This document shows, piece after piece, positions 1 through 7,766 of a stretch of DNA of 40,453 nt. The DNA lies in assembly GCF_017916275.1 (NCBI RefSeq), contig NZ_JAFMST010000019.1, forward strand, positions 1 through 40,453. Direction: 5' to 3'. How positions within the stretch are numbered: position 1 is the first letter of the stretch; each line of letters begins with the position of its first letter. A program made the translations under genes and the position numbers. A model generated the notes under the pieces. It saw nothing but the letters and a program-made list of their open reading frames with translations. It was not told the origin of the DNA and did no database searches. This DNA is from Rubellimicrobium arenae (GTDB lineage: Bacteria > Pseudomonadota > Alphaproteobacteria > Rhodobacterales > Rhodobacteraceae).

Positions 1-341
1 GAACCTGGGCAGGCTTTGAAGGGTCAGGTTCTCGCGCATGCCCATGTTGAGCACGAGCCCGCGTCCCTTGCGGTCCTCCGTGAGATACATCAGGCCCAGC
101 GCCTGCGCCTCGCGCGGGCTGCGGACACCTAGGGGCCGAACTGGTGATCCAGACGCACCTCCCCTGTCGTCGGCGCGAGGTCCCCGGACATGATCTTCAT
201 GGTCGTGGACTTGCCCGCGCCATTCTCGCCAATGAGGGCATGAACCTCGCCGGGACGGAGGGCCATCGAGACATCGAACAGGATCTGGATGGGACCGAAG
301 CTTTGGTTCACCCCGTTCAGCGACAGGACGGGAGCGCTCAA
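1..341 (-). pseudogene. Decayed CUT2 sugar ABC transporter ATPase (RbsA/XylG type), cut by window edge
   Basis: The 5' part, from a TTG at 341, encodes a normal first ABC domain start with Walker A GENGAGKST, then stops at a TAG (129-131) soon after the first-domain strand containing LDHQ. Directly downstream, shifted by one frame (about 127 to 1), the translation reads VRSPREAQALGLMYLTEDRK and continues KGRGLVLN; this block belongs to the second ABC half of RbsA-type proteins. The middle of the protein (about 250 residues, including Walker B of domain 1) is therefore missing. The most likely cause is a deletion between the two internally homologous ABC halves, leaving a frameshift. The product cannot be a working ATPase. 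The rest of the gene lies outside the window. Confidence 0.8.
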
Positions 342-428
342 TCGGGCCTGATTTGATCAGGACGGGGGGCCGCAGCGACAGTCCGAAGGCTCAGGAGTCC
401 ACCAGAGATCGATCCTCAGGGCGGCGGA

Positions 429-453
429 CAAGATGCCGATCCTCGGCATCTTG
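429..453. terminator. Second perfect hairpin in the same gap
   Basis: An 11-bp perfect stem (429-439 with 443-453, arm CAAGATGCCGA) has a 3-nt loop. Read leftward it ends in CATCTTG with only a weak T tract. Together with the hairpin at 478-512 it separates the catabolic operon from the decayed ATPase, probably acting as a tandem terminator. Confidence 0.45.
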
Positions 454-477
454 ACCGCAGGTCGTCCCGAGCGACCT

Positions 478-512
478 CGATACCCGGGCGGAGTTGGCCG
501 TCCCGGGTATCG
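478..512 (-). terminator. Hairpin downstream of the DJ-1/PfpI gene
   Basis: A perfect 11-bp inverted repeat (478-488 with 502-512, arm CGATACCCGGG) encloses a 13-nt loop. It starts 17 bp after the stop of the leftward DJ-1 gene, so it is well placed to end the operon transcript. There is no clear T-run, so it could instead be an mRNA-stabilising hairpin. Confidence 0.5.
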
Positions 513-528
513 AATGCAGAGGACTGCC

Positions 529-1116
529 TCAGCTGTGGGTGATCTTCGTGCCCAGGACGTTCAGGCATTCCCGCATGAAGGCGGCCAGCGCCGTCCAACC
601 CTTGGCCGAGACCATGTTCCCGTCCACGTAGGCTTCGGTCGGAGACAGGTCGATATAGGTCCCACCCGCAAGCCGCACCTCGGGCGCGCAGGCGCCGAGA
701 CCCGCGACCTTGCGGCCGGTCAGGACCCCGTCCACCGCCATCAGGATCTGCACGCCATGACAGATCGTAAAGATCGGCTTGCCGGTCTCGTGGAAGTGGC
801 GGACGATGTCCTGCACCCGCGGGTCGGTGCGGATGTATTCCGGCCCGCGACCGCCCGCGCAGTACACCGCATCGTACTCGGCCGTGTCGATCTCGGCGAA
901 GGTCTTGTTGATCAGGGCGTTGTGGCCCGGCTTTTCGGTGTAGGTCTGGTGCCCCTCGAAGTCGTGGAGCGAGGTCGCGATGACCTCGCCGGCCGCCTTG
1001 TCGGGGCAGACGACGTGAACGGTGTGGCCCACCGCCTCCATCCCCTGCTGGAACACGAAGATCTCGTATTCCTCGGTGAACTCGCCGCAGAGCATGAGGA
1101 TCGTCTTGCCGGGCAT
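529..1116 (-). CDS. DJ-1/PfpI family protein
   Basis: A 195-residue single-domain protein of the DJ-1/PfpI glutamine-amidotransferase-like superfamily. The nucleophile elbow FTICHG carries Cys119-His120, and the family's acidic partner is probably Glu12 in the first loop (CGEF). Family members include intracellular proteases, chaperones, glyoxalase III-like deglycases and isonitrile hydratases, so the reaction cannot be assigned from sequence. The ATG at 1116 is chosen because AAGGAT lies just upstream and the homology begins there; the frame extends further upstream without family similarity. It is the last gene of the leftward operon, 73 bp after the binding-protein gene, so it may handle a reactive aldehyde intermediate of the pathway. 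That role is inference. Confidence 0.85.
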   Translation of the reverse strand: MPGKTILMLCGEFTEEYEIFVFQQGMEAVGHTVHVVCPDKAAGEVIATSLHDFEGHQTYTEKPGHNALINKTFAEIDTAEYDAVYCAGGRGPEYIRTDPRVQDIVRHFHETGKPIFTICHGVQILMAVDGVLTGRKVAGLGACAPEVRLAGGTYIDLSPTEAYVDGNMVSAKGWTALAAFMRECLNVLGTKITHS

Positions 1117-1147
1117 GGGTCTATCCTTCGGTTGTGGTGTTGGTAGG

Positions 1148-1187
1148 GCCCGCCACACGGCGGCGGGCGCCGATCTTGCCGGATCGG
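1148..1187 (-). promoter_or_regulatory. Tandem hairpins after the binding-protein gene
   Basis: Two adjacent perfect stems lie between the binding protein stop (1190) and the DJ-1 start (1116): GCCCGCC (1148-1154) with GGCGGGC (1162-1168), and CCGATC (1170-1175) with GATCGG (1182-1187). Hairpins after binding-protein genes commonly protect that message, giving more binding protein than neighbouring products. This is inferred from position and structure only. Confidence 0.45.
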
Positions 1188-1189
1188 GG

Positions 1190-2143
1190 TCAGAATGGGG
1201 AATCGGGGAAGTAGAACTGCTCGGCGTTCTCGGGCGTGATGAGAGGAGCATCGAGCAGCACGGTGCCCCGGACCGGGGCCTGCCCATGGAACTGGGCGGC
1301 GGTCATGTAGATGGCGGTCTTGATCATCGAAGGCGGATATGGAGTCGAGACCGGCGTGACCGGATCATTGGCCATCACCTTCTCGATGACGTCCTTCATG
1401 CCGTTTCCGCCCAGGGCGTAGCGGATTTCCGTGCGGCCGGACTCCTTGATGGCCTCCAGCACGCCCAGGAGCATGTCGTCGTCATTGGCCCAGACCGCGT
1501 CGATATGCGGGTACTTGGCCAAGTAGTCCTGCATCAGCGTGAAGGCCTCGTCCTGGTTCCAGTTGGCGTACTGAATGTCGAGGATCTTGATGTTCGTGTC
1601 ATCGATGACGTCGGTGAAGCCCTGGATCCGCTCGTCGTCGATGACGGTGGGGATGCCGCGCAGCACGACGATCTCGCCCTCGCCACCCAGTTGCTCGCTC
1701 AGGTAGCGGGCGGTGTTGGCGCCCACGGCGATGTTGTTGCCCGCGACGTAGAGATCCTGGATCGACGGATCCGCCAGGCCCCGGTCCACGACGGTGATGA
1801 ACGTGCCGGCGGCCTTCACCTGCTCGACAGGTCCGGTGAGCTCTTCGGAGGTGAAGGGCAGGATGACCAGCGCGTCGAGGTCCTGGCTCGCCGTCAGGTC
1901 CTCGAGGGCGGACACCTGGGCCGTCGCGGAAGGCGACGTCTTCACGACGACGTCGATGTCGGGGAACGCGGCCTCGATCTCCTGCTCGGCCTGCTCGGCG
2001 TGGTAGACCACGCCACCTGTCCATCCATGCGTGGCGGCGGGGATCGAGACGGCGATGACCGTCTTGTCCTGGGCCATGGCTGCCGTCGCGCACAGGGTCG
2101 CGACGGAGACGGACAACCAGGCCGTCCTTGTGATCGTGTTCAT
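1190..2143 (-). CDS. Periplasmic sugar-binding protein of a CUT2 ABC transporter
   Basis: A 317-residue protein with a signal peptide ending in ATAAMA before QDKT, followed by a periplasmic-binding-protein type I fold (Peripla_BP_4, ribose/galactose group). Recognisable family blocks are LDALVILPFTSEE in the first lobe, TVVDRGL at the hinge strand and AVWANDDDMLLGVLEA in the second lobe. It should capture a monosaccharide, polyol or similar small ligand and deliver it to the permease encoded 44 bp upstream. The start ATG at 2143 has a strong site (AGAGGAGGAG) at the right spacing. The ligand cannot be read from sequence; the oxidoreductases across the divergent promoter suggest a polyol or sugar alcohol (inference). 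Confidence 0.9.
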   Translation of the reverse strand: MNTITRTAWLSVSVATLCATAAMAQDKTVIAVSIPAATHGWTGGVVYHAEQAEQEIEAAFPDIDVVVKTSPSATAQVSALEDLTASQDLDALVILPFTSEELTGPVEQVKAAGTFITVVDRGLADPSIQDLYVAGNNIAVGANTARYLSEQLGGEGEIVVLRGIPTVIDDERIQGFTDVIDDTNIKILDIQYANWNQDEAFTLMQDYLAKYPHIDAVWANDDDMLLGVLEAIKESGRTEIRYALGGNGMKDVIEKVMANDPVTPVSTPYPPSMIKTAIYMTAAQFHGQAPVRGTVLLDAPLITPENAEQFYFPDSPF

Positions 2144-2187
2144 GTCTTCTCCTCCTCTGGAATTCGAGCCGCGATTCTCTGCCGCGG

Positions 2188-3177
2188 CTACTTGGTGAAG
2201 CGGTGGACCAGCATGGCGACGATGATGATGACCCCCTGCACGGCGGCCACGAGGTATTCGGACACCATGTCGGACAGCACCATCAGGTTCGCGATGGCTT
2301 CCAGGATCAGGGCGCCGGCCACGGTGCCCCAGATGCGGCCCTTGCCTCCTCGCAGGGCCGTGCCACCGATCACCACGGCCGTGATGACCTGAAGCTCCCA
2401 GAGCTGGCCGGTTGTGGGGGTCGCCGCGCCAAGCCGCGGGACGTAGCAGATGGCCGCCACCGCCACGCAAAGGCCCTGGATGACATAGGCGATGGTCTGG
2501 ACCCGCGCGACCGGCACCCCCGAGAAGCGCGCCACTTCGGGGTTCGCGCCCACCGAGGCACAGCGCCGCCCATACTTGGTTCGGTAAAGCAGGAACGCCC
2601 CGAGCAGGATCACGGCCAGGCTGATGACGATGGGAACCGGGACGCCCAGGAGATTCCCGAAATAGACGGGGCGATAGGCCTCGCGCAGGCTGCGGTCGAT
2701 GGGGAGCGAGCCGCCGTCCGTCATGAAGGTGATCAGCGCCCGGAAGATGCCCATCGTGCCCAGCGTCACGATGAAGGGCTCGATCTTCCCCACGGTCACG
2801 ATCAGGCCGTTGGCCGCTCCGCACAGGGCGCCCACCACCAGGGCGCAGGCCGCGCCGGCCACGATGGCTCCGCTGCCCAGTGACGGCGCCAGCGCGTTCA
2901 TGATCATGATCATCACGCCGGTCACGAAGGCCATCATCGAGCCCACGGACAGGTCGAGCCCGCCCGACGAGATCACGAAGGTCGCGCCGATCGCGATGAT
3001 CGCCACGAAGGCGCTGCGCGTGACGACGTTCAGGACGTTCGTCTCGGACAGGAAGCTCGGGTTCAGGAGGGCTCCCAGGACGATGATGACGGCCAGGGCG
3101 ATGAACGGCCCCAGGTCGCTCCAGCGGATCGCCCACCCTCTCTCCCTGGCGGCGACCCGGGCGCTTGCTATGCTCAT
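2188..3177 (-). CDS. CUT2 ABC transporter permease (RbsC-like)
   Basis: A 329-residue inner-membrane protein of the BPD_transp_2 family, with 8-10 hydrophobic segments beginning near residue 28. The family signature GLDLSVGSMMAF follows the third hydrophobic stretch, and the conserved cytoplasmic block GANPEVARFSGVPV and the C-terminal GGTALRGGKGRIWGT are present. It should form a homodimeric channel for the binding protein encoded just downstream. Its ATG overlaps the ATPase stop as ATGA, so translation is probably coupled. Length is normal for RbsC. Confidence 0.92.
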   Translation of the reverse strand: MSIASARVAARERGWAIRWSDLGPFIALAVIIVLGALLNPSFLSETNVLNVVTRSAFVAIIAIGATFVISSGGLDLSVGSMMAFVTGVMIMIMNALAPSLGSGAIVAGAACALVVGALCGAANGLIVTVGKIEPFIVTLGTMGIFRALITFMTDGGSLPIDRSLREAYRPVYFGNLLGVPVPIVISLAVILLGAFLLYRTKYGRRCASVGANPEVARFSGVPVARVQTIAYVIQGLCVAVAAICYVPRLGAATPTTGQLWELQVITAVVIGGTALRGGKGRIWGTVAGALILEAIANLMVLSDMVSEYLVAAVQGVIIIVAMLVHRFTK

Positions 3178-4727
3178 CGCTTGTCCTCCCTTGGTTCCCG
3201 GCCCTGGTCTGCGGTCCGGCCGCTGGCCGCGGCGTAGACCACGTTGGCCTCGGTGATCTCCTCTCCCCCGAGCTCGGCCACGATCCGGCCGCCGCGCATC
3301 ACCAGCACGCGGTCGGACAGGCCCACCAGTTCCGGCAGTTCCGAGGAGATGACGATGCAGGCCTTCCCTGACCGCACCAGCCTGTCGATGAAGTCGTAGA
3401 TCTGGCTCTTGTTGCCGATGTCGATGCCCCGCGTCGGCTCGTCGATGATGACCACCGATGGGTCCGACATCATCACCTTGGCGAGCAGGAGCTTCTGCTG
3501 GTTGCCGCCCGAGAGCTGGCCCGCGTCCAGATGGACCGTCCGCACGCGGATGTCGTAATCCCGCACCGCGTCGCCCAGGGCGGCGGCTTCGCGCCCGCGG
3601 TTCAGGACGAAACCGTCATGGACCTGGTCCAGGGCAAGAAGCGTCAGGTTCGGGGCGAGCCGCTCCTCGAGGAGCAGGCCCCGCCCCTTGCGATCCTCGG
3701 TAAGGTAGACGAGCCCCGCGTCCCGCCACGCCGGGACGGAGCGGCGCGCCATGGCATGCCCGTTCAACGCGACGCGGTCCGCGCGCGATGGCCTGAGGCC
3801 CATGAGCCCCTCGAACAGTTCCGTCCGCCCCGAGCCGATCATGCCGCCGATCCCCAGGACCTCGCCCGGTCGGACGTGGAACGAGCCAGCCTGCTCGCCG
3901 TGCCCCACCGACAGCCCCTCGACTTCGAGGAGCGGCGCGGCGGTGGCGGCAGGGCGCTTCGGCGGATAGAGCATTGCGAGCTCCCGCCCGACCATGAGCT
4001 CGGCCATGGCGCGCTGCGTGAGGCTCGCGGCGGGGTAGGTGCCGATCATCTGGCCGTCGCGCAGGACGGTGACGCGATCCGCCAGCGCCTCGACCTCCTC
4101 CAGCCGGTGGGAGATGTAGAGAACGGCGACACCGGCCGCGCGCAGCTGCTGGACGACGCGCATGAGCGCCGCGACCTCGTCGTTGGCGAGCACGGCGGTC
4201 GGCTCGTCGAGGATGACGACCTTGCGCTTTTCCAGAAGGGCGCGGGCGATCTGCACCAGCTGGCGCTGGGCGAGCGGCAGGTCGCGGACGAGGTCGCGCG
4301 GGCGGCCCGTCGCACCGATGGACTCCAGAACCTCGGCCGCGCGGCGGTTCATCGCCCGGTCATCGACCATGAGTCCCCGCGTGATCTCGCGCCCAAGAAA
4401 CAGGTTCTCGGCCACGGTCAGGTCGGCCGCGAGCAGGATTTCCTGGTGCACGAGCGAGATCCCGGCCGCCTCGGCCGCCACGGCGTCCGCAAGGACCACT
4501 GGCTGCCCATCGAGGACGAGTTGACCGGCGGTCGGCCGGACATGGCCGGACAGGATCTTCATCAGGGTGGACTTGCCGGCGCCGTTCTCGCCGATGATCG
4601 CGTGGACCTCGCCCGCATGGATGTCGAGCGTGACGCCGGACAGGACCGTAATCGGGCCGTAGGCCTTGGCAAGCCCCTCGGCGCGGAGCACCGGGATCCG
4701 GTCCCGGAGGCGCGAGGTCGCCGCCAT
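3174..4727 (-). CDS. CUT2 ABC transporter ATPase (RbsA-like, two ABC domains)
   Basis: A 517-residue protein with two tandem ABC domains. Domain 1 has Walker A GENGAGKST near residues 46-54 and Walker B VVILDEPTA. Domain 2 has the usual degenerate P-loop (GMIGSGRTE), YLTEDRKGRG, the signature LSGGNQQK and Walker B IIDEPTRGIDIG. It powers uptake through the adjacent permease. I chose the ATG at 4727, 2 nt after the regulator stop; a TTG at 4733 would overlap that stop as TTGA and is nearly as likely, and neither has a clear ribosome site. The overlap with the regulator suggests co-translation, so the repressor is made in proportion to the transporter. Confidence 0.92.
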   Translation of the reverse strand: MAATSRLRDRIPVLRAEGLAKAYGPITVLSGVTLDIHAGEVHAIIGENGAGKSTLMKILSGHVRPTAGQLVLDGQPVVLADAVAAEAAGISLVHQEILLAADLTVAENLFLGREITRGLMVDDRAMNRRAAEVLESIGATGRPRDLVRDLPLAQRQLVQIARALLEKRKVVILDEPTAVLANDEVAALMRVVQQLRAAGVAVLYISHRLEEVEALADRVTVLRDGQMIGTYPAASLTQRAMAELMVGRELAMLYPPKRPAATAAPLLEVEGLSVGHGEQAGSFHVRPGEVLGIGGMIGSGRTELFEGLMGLRPSRADRVALNGHAMARRSVPAWRDAGLVYLTEDRKGRGLLLEERLAPNLTLLALDQVHDGFVLNRGREAAALGDAVRDYDIRVRTVHLDAGQLSGGNQQKLLLAKVMMSDPSVVIIDEPTRGIDIGNKSQIYDFIDRLVRSGKACIVISSELPELVGLSDRVLVMRGGRIVAELGGEEITEANVVYAAASGRTADQGREPREDKR

Positions 4728-4729
4728 GT

Positions 4730-5416
4730 TCAATCGAACGCCGCGAGAAGGCGATCCCGCGACCTTTCGATATGCTGGTGCATCGCCGCTGCAGCGCCAT
4801 CGGCATTCCCGTCGCGGATCGCCGCGAGAAGGCGGTCGTGTTCTTCCAGCGCCTCCTGGGTCACGCGCGTGTGGAACATGAGGCGGAAGATGTGCAGGTG
4901 GACGTGCTGGTTGGCCAGCGTGCTGCGGATGACCTCGTTCCCCCCGAGCCGCAGGATATGGTCGTGGAACTCGGCGTCGGAGCGGGCGAAATGCGAGTAC
5001 CGGCTGCTGCGGTCAGCCGGCGCGCCACCCCGACGCATTTCGGCGGCCTTGGCCTCCAGGTCGGCCAGGTCCTCGGGGCTCATGTTCCGCACCGCAAGGC
5101 GGGCGGCCTCGGGCTCCAGAAGCAGGCGAAAGCTGTAAAGGTCGTCGAACTGCTTGCGCGTGAGTTGCGGCGCGGCGCTGTAGCCGATCAGATGGGCCTT
5201 CCGCACGAGCCCCTCGCGTTCGAGGCGGCTCAGCGCCTCGCGGACGGGGGTCTGCGACACCTCCAGTTCCCGCGCGAGGACGTCGATGGTGATGCGCGCC
5301 CCTGGGGCGATGTCGAGGGCCATCAGCCGCTCGTAGATGGCGTCGTAGACCCCATCGACGATGCTCGCCGGCCGCACCGGCCCGCTCCGCCCCTCTCGAT
5401 CCGCCGCGATCCCCAT
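4730..5416 (-). CDS. GntR-family (FCD) transcriptional regulator
   Basis: A 228-residue regulator. The N-terminal winged helix contains the GntR core ARELEVSQTPVREALSRLE; the C-terminal all-helical FCD ligand domain has the metal-site pattern with DAEFHDHI and a later His-rich NQHVHLH stretch. FCD proteins usually repress a local catabolic operon until its substrate or an intermediate binds. The ATG at 5416 is preceded by AGGAGG; an upstream in-frame start would read through the divergent promoter. It heads the leftward transporter operon and faces the dehydrogenase operon across a 98-bp gap with a palindrome at 5485-5500, its probable operator. Confidence 0.9.
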   Translation of the reverse strand: MGIAADREGRSGPVRPASIVDGVYDAIYERLMALDIAPGARITIDVLARELEVSQTPVREALSRLEREGLVRKAHLIGYSAAPQLTRKQFDDLYSFRLLLEPEAARLAVRNMSPEDLADLEAKAAEMRRGGAPADRSSRYSHFARSDAEFHDHILRLGGNEVIRSTLANQHVHLHIFRLMFHTRVTQEALEEHDRLLAAIRDGNADGAAAAMHQHIERSRDRLLAAFD

Positions 5417-5484
5417 GGGGCCTCCTGATGTTCGGCTTGACACGAGGACTGTTGTTCCAGATAGGATGGTCCCTGTCAAATATA

Positions 5485-5500
5485 ATATCGTATATGATAT
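5485..5500. promoter_or_regulatory. Candidate GntR operator in the divergent promoter
   Basis: The 16-bp sequence ATATCGTATATGATAT is a palindrome with one mismatched pair. It lies 14 bp before the ATG at 5515, in an AT-rich island within GC-rich DNA. TTGACA at 5437-5442 (+) and TTGACA read leftward at 5479-5474 are candidate -35 boxes; TATAAT occurs at 5481-5486, though its spacing to those boxes is not ideal. The size, symmetry and TATC/GATA content fit FCD-type GntR sites, so the adjacent regulator would repress rightward transcription here. Confidence 0.6.
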
Positions 5501-5514
5501 AGGGAGGCGAGGGG

Positions 5515-6525
5515 ATGCTGTGCCAAGAGCCGCTGCTGCGTGCCCTCGCGACCGAGTTGCTGGAAAGCCGGGGCGTGCCCGCGTCGGCGGCTCGCCTCCA
5601 GTCGGACCTCCTCATCGAGGCCGAGTTGCGGGGCCTTCCCTCGCACGGTCTCCAGCGGTTGCCGCGGCTCCTGAGCCGGGTGGCGAACGGGCTCGCCGAT
5701 CCGGTGGCGTCGGGTCGGCACCGCTGGCCACGGGTCGGGATGCTCGAGGTGGATGGACAGCGCGGGCTCGGGCCGGTGGTGATGATGTCGGCGCTCGAGG
5801 CCCTGGCCACGACCGTGACCGCAACCGGCATCGCCGTCGCGGCCATCCGCGACGCCAACCACATCGGTATGCTGGCCTACTACGCCGAGCAGGCTGCCAC
5901 GCGCGGCCTCATCGCCCTGGTCACCTGCAACAGCGAGGCCCTGGTCCATCCCTTTGGCGGCACCCAGGCCATGCTTGGCACCAACCCCCTCGCGATCGGT
6001 CTCCCGACTGGCGGGGCGCCCTTCGTGCTGGACATGGCCACGAGCCTTGTGCCGATGGGCCGCATCCATGCCCATGCGCTACGCAAGGAGCCCCTGCCCG
6101 AAGGCTGGGCCGTGGACGCGCAGGGCCGCCCAACGACCGACCCCGAGGCGGCCAAGGCGGGGACCATCGCCCCCTTCGGCGGCGCCAAGGGCTACGGCCT
6201 GGGCCTCGCGCTCGAGCTCATGGTCGCGCTGCTCGCAGGATCGGCCTTGGCGCCTGAGGTGCGAGGGACGCTGGACGACACCCACGTCGCCAACAAGGGC
6301 GACCTCCTCCTGCTGATAGATCCGGGGCGCGACGCCGCCGGGACGCGCCGGCTGTCCTTGTACCTCGACGCCCTCCGGGCCTCGCGCCCTGCCGACCCCC
6401 GGCACCCGGTGGAAGCGCCGGGCGACGGGATGCGACGCCGCCGTGCCGCCGCGCTCCGGGACGGCATCGACGTGCCGGACGCTCTTTTCGACGAACTTCA
6501 CGGTCTCCGGGCCGCCTTGGCCTGA
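5515..6525 (+). CDS. Ldh2-family NAD(P)-dependent dehydrogenase (malate/lactate/ureidoglycolate type)
   Basis: A 336-residue member of the malate/L-lactate dehydrogenase family that is unrelated to classical Rossmann LDHs. Family blocks present are the N-terminal LRGLPSHGLQRLPR, the active-site stretch RDANHIGMLAYYAEQA, LGTNPLAIGLP and FGGAKGYGLGLALE. Characterised relatives oxidise 2-hydroxy acids (malate, lactate, sulfolactate, ureidoglycolate) or reduce 2,3-diketo-L-gulonate. The ATG at 5515 follows AGGGAGG. It is first in a rightward run with an Fe-alcohol dehydrogenase and an aldehyde dehydrogenase, which suggests stepwise oxidation of an imported polyol or hydroxy acid (inference). Confidence 0.87.
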   Translation: MLCQEPLLRALATELLESRGVPASAARLQSDLLIEAELRGLPSHGLQRLPRLLSRVANGLADPVASGRHRWPRVGMLEVDGQRGLGPVVMMSALEALATTVTATGIAVAAIRDANHIGMLAYYAEQAATRGLIALVTCNSEALVHPFGGTQAMLGTNPLAIGLPTGGAPFVLDMATSLVPMGRIHAHALRKEPLPEGWAVDAQGRPTTDPEAAKAGTIAPFGGAKGYGLGLALELMVALLAGSALAPEVRGTLDDTHVANKGDLLLLIDPGRDAAGTRRLSLYLDALRASRPADPRHPVEAPGDGMRRRRAAALRDGIDVPDALFDELHGLRAALA

Positions 6526-6546
6526 CTCATGCGATGCGAGGGTTGA

Positions 6547-7746
6547 ATGGATCTCTTTGGAACGATCAGGGCCCCACGGGAGCTGCTGTTCGGCTTCGGG
6601 CAGCGGCACGCCGTGGGCGCCATGGCCCGCAGGCTGGGACAGCGCGCTCTCATGGTGACGGACGCCCGGCTGGCCGGTGACCCGGACTTCGTCGCCCTTG
6701 CCGAATCCGTCCGGCGCGAGGGCCTCGAGGTGCGGATCGAAGCCGGAGCCCTGCCTGACGTTCCGGTGGACTCGGCGGTGGCCTGCGCCAAGGCAGCGCG
6801 CGATTTCGCGCCCGACCTGGTGATCGGCGTGGGCGGCGGGTCCTGCCTCGACCTCGCCAAGTGCATCGCGCTTCTCCTCGCCCATGGCGGGCGGCCGCAG
6901 GACTACTACGGCGAACTCAAGGTGCCGGGCCCCGTGCTGCCGCTGATCGCGCTTCCCACCACGGCCGGAACGGGGTCCGAGGTCACGCCGGTCGCGGTCC
7001 TGTCGGACAGCGAACGCAGCCTCAAGGTCGGCGTGTCGAGCCCACACCTGATCCCGACCGTCGCCATCTGCGACCCCGAGCTGACCATGACCTGCCCGCC
7101 GGGCCTCACCGCCATCGCCGGCGCCGACGCCCTGACCCATGCCATCGAGGCCTTTACGGCTGGACGGCGCCCCGTCTCGGCCTCGCTCGCGACCGAACGG
7201 GTCTTCATCGGCAAGAACGCCATGTCCGACCGGCTGGCGCTCCAGGCCATCGCGCTCCTGTGGGAAGGACTCGAGGCGGCCTGCACCGATGGAGCGGACC
7301 GCGCCGCGCGGGAACGCGTGATGATGGGCGCGACCTTCGCGGGCCTGGCCTTCGGGGTGGCCGGGACCGCCGCGGCCCATGCCATCCAGTATCCCATCGG
7401 GGCCACGACCCACACCGCCCATGGCACCGGCGTCGCCTGCCTGATGCCCTTTGTGATGGAGTGGAACCGGCCCGCCATCGGCCCCGAGCTGGACGAGATC
7501 GCCCAGGCCATCGGCCTTCCGTGCGGGGACGAGGTGATCCCCGCCATCGCCGCCCTGTTCGAGCGCATCGGCATCCCGTCCTCCCTCCGCTCCCTGGGGC
7601 TTCAGGAGGACCGTATCGACTGGGTCGCCGACCAGTCCTGCGGCATCGAGCGCCTGATCCAGAACAACCCCCGTCCGATCGACCGGACCGGGATGCGCCG
7701 CCTCGTCGCCGCTGCCTATGCGGGCGACCGGGCTCTCGTCCACTGA
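6547..7746 (+). CDS. Iron-containing alcohol dehydrogenase
   Basis: A 399-residue group III (Fe-dependent) alcohol dehydrogenase. The NAD-binding GVGGGSCLDLAK and LPTTAGTGSEVTP blocks lie in the N-terminal half. The metal site is visible as GADALTHAIEAF, AAAHAIQYPIG and the later THTAHGTG histidines. Relatives reduce or oxidise lactaldehyde, glycerol, 1,3-propanediol, maleylacetate or hydroxybutyrate; the substrate here is unknown. It starts 21 bp after the Ldh2-type gene, and its TGA overlaps a possible ATG for the aldehyde dehydrogenase, consistent with one operon. Confidence 0.92.
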   Translation: MDLFGTIRAPRELLFGFGQRHAVGAMARRLGQRALMVTDARLAGDPDFVALAESVRREGLEVRIEAGALPDVPVDSAVACAKAARDFAPDLVIGVGGGSCLDLAKCIALLLAHGGRPQDYYGELKVPGPVLPLIALPTTAGTGSEVTPVAVLSDSERSLKVGVSSPHLIPTVAICDPELTMTCPPGLTAIAGADALTHAIEAFTAGRRPVSASLATERVFIGKNAMSDRLALQAIALLWEGLEAACTDGADRAARERVMMGATFAGLAFGVAGTAAAHAIQYPIGATTHTAHGTGVACLMPFVMEWNRPAIGPELDEIAQAIGLPCGDEVIPAIAALFERIGIPSSLRSLGLQEDRIDWVADQSCGIERLIQNNPRPIDRTGMRRLVAAAYAGDRALVH

Positions 7747-7766
7747 TGCCCAGGAGGGCCCCCGCC

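Noticed and set aside
433-1146. Long rightward open frame opposite the DJ-1 gene
   Set aside because: It is the antisense shadow of a well-conserved gene; it has no family motif and no ribosome site.
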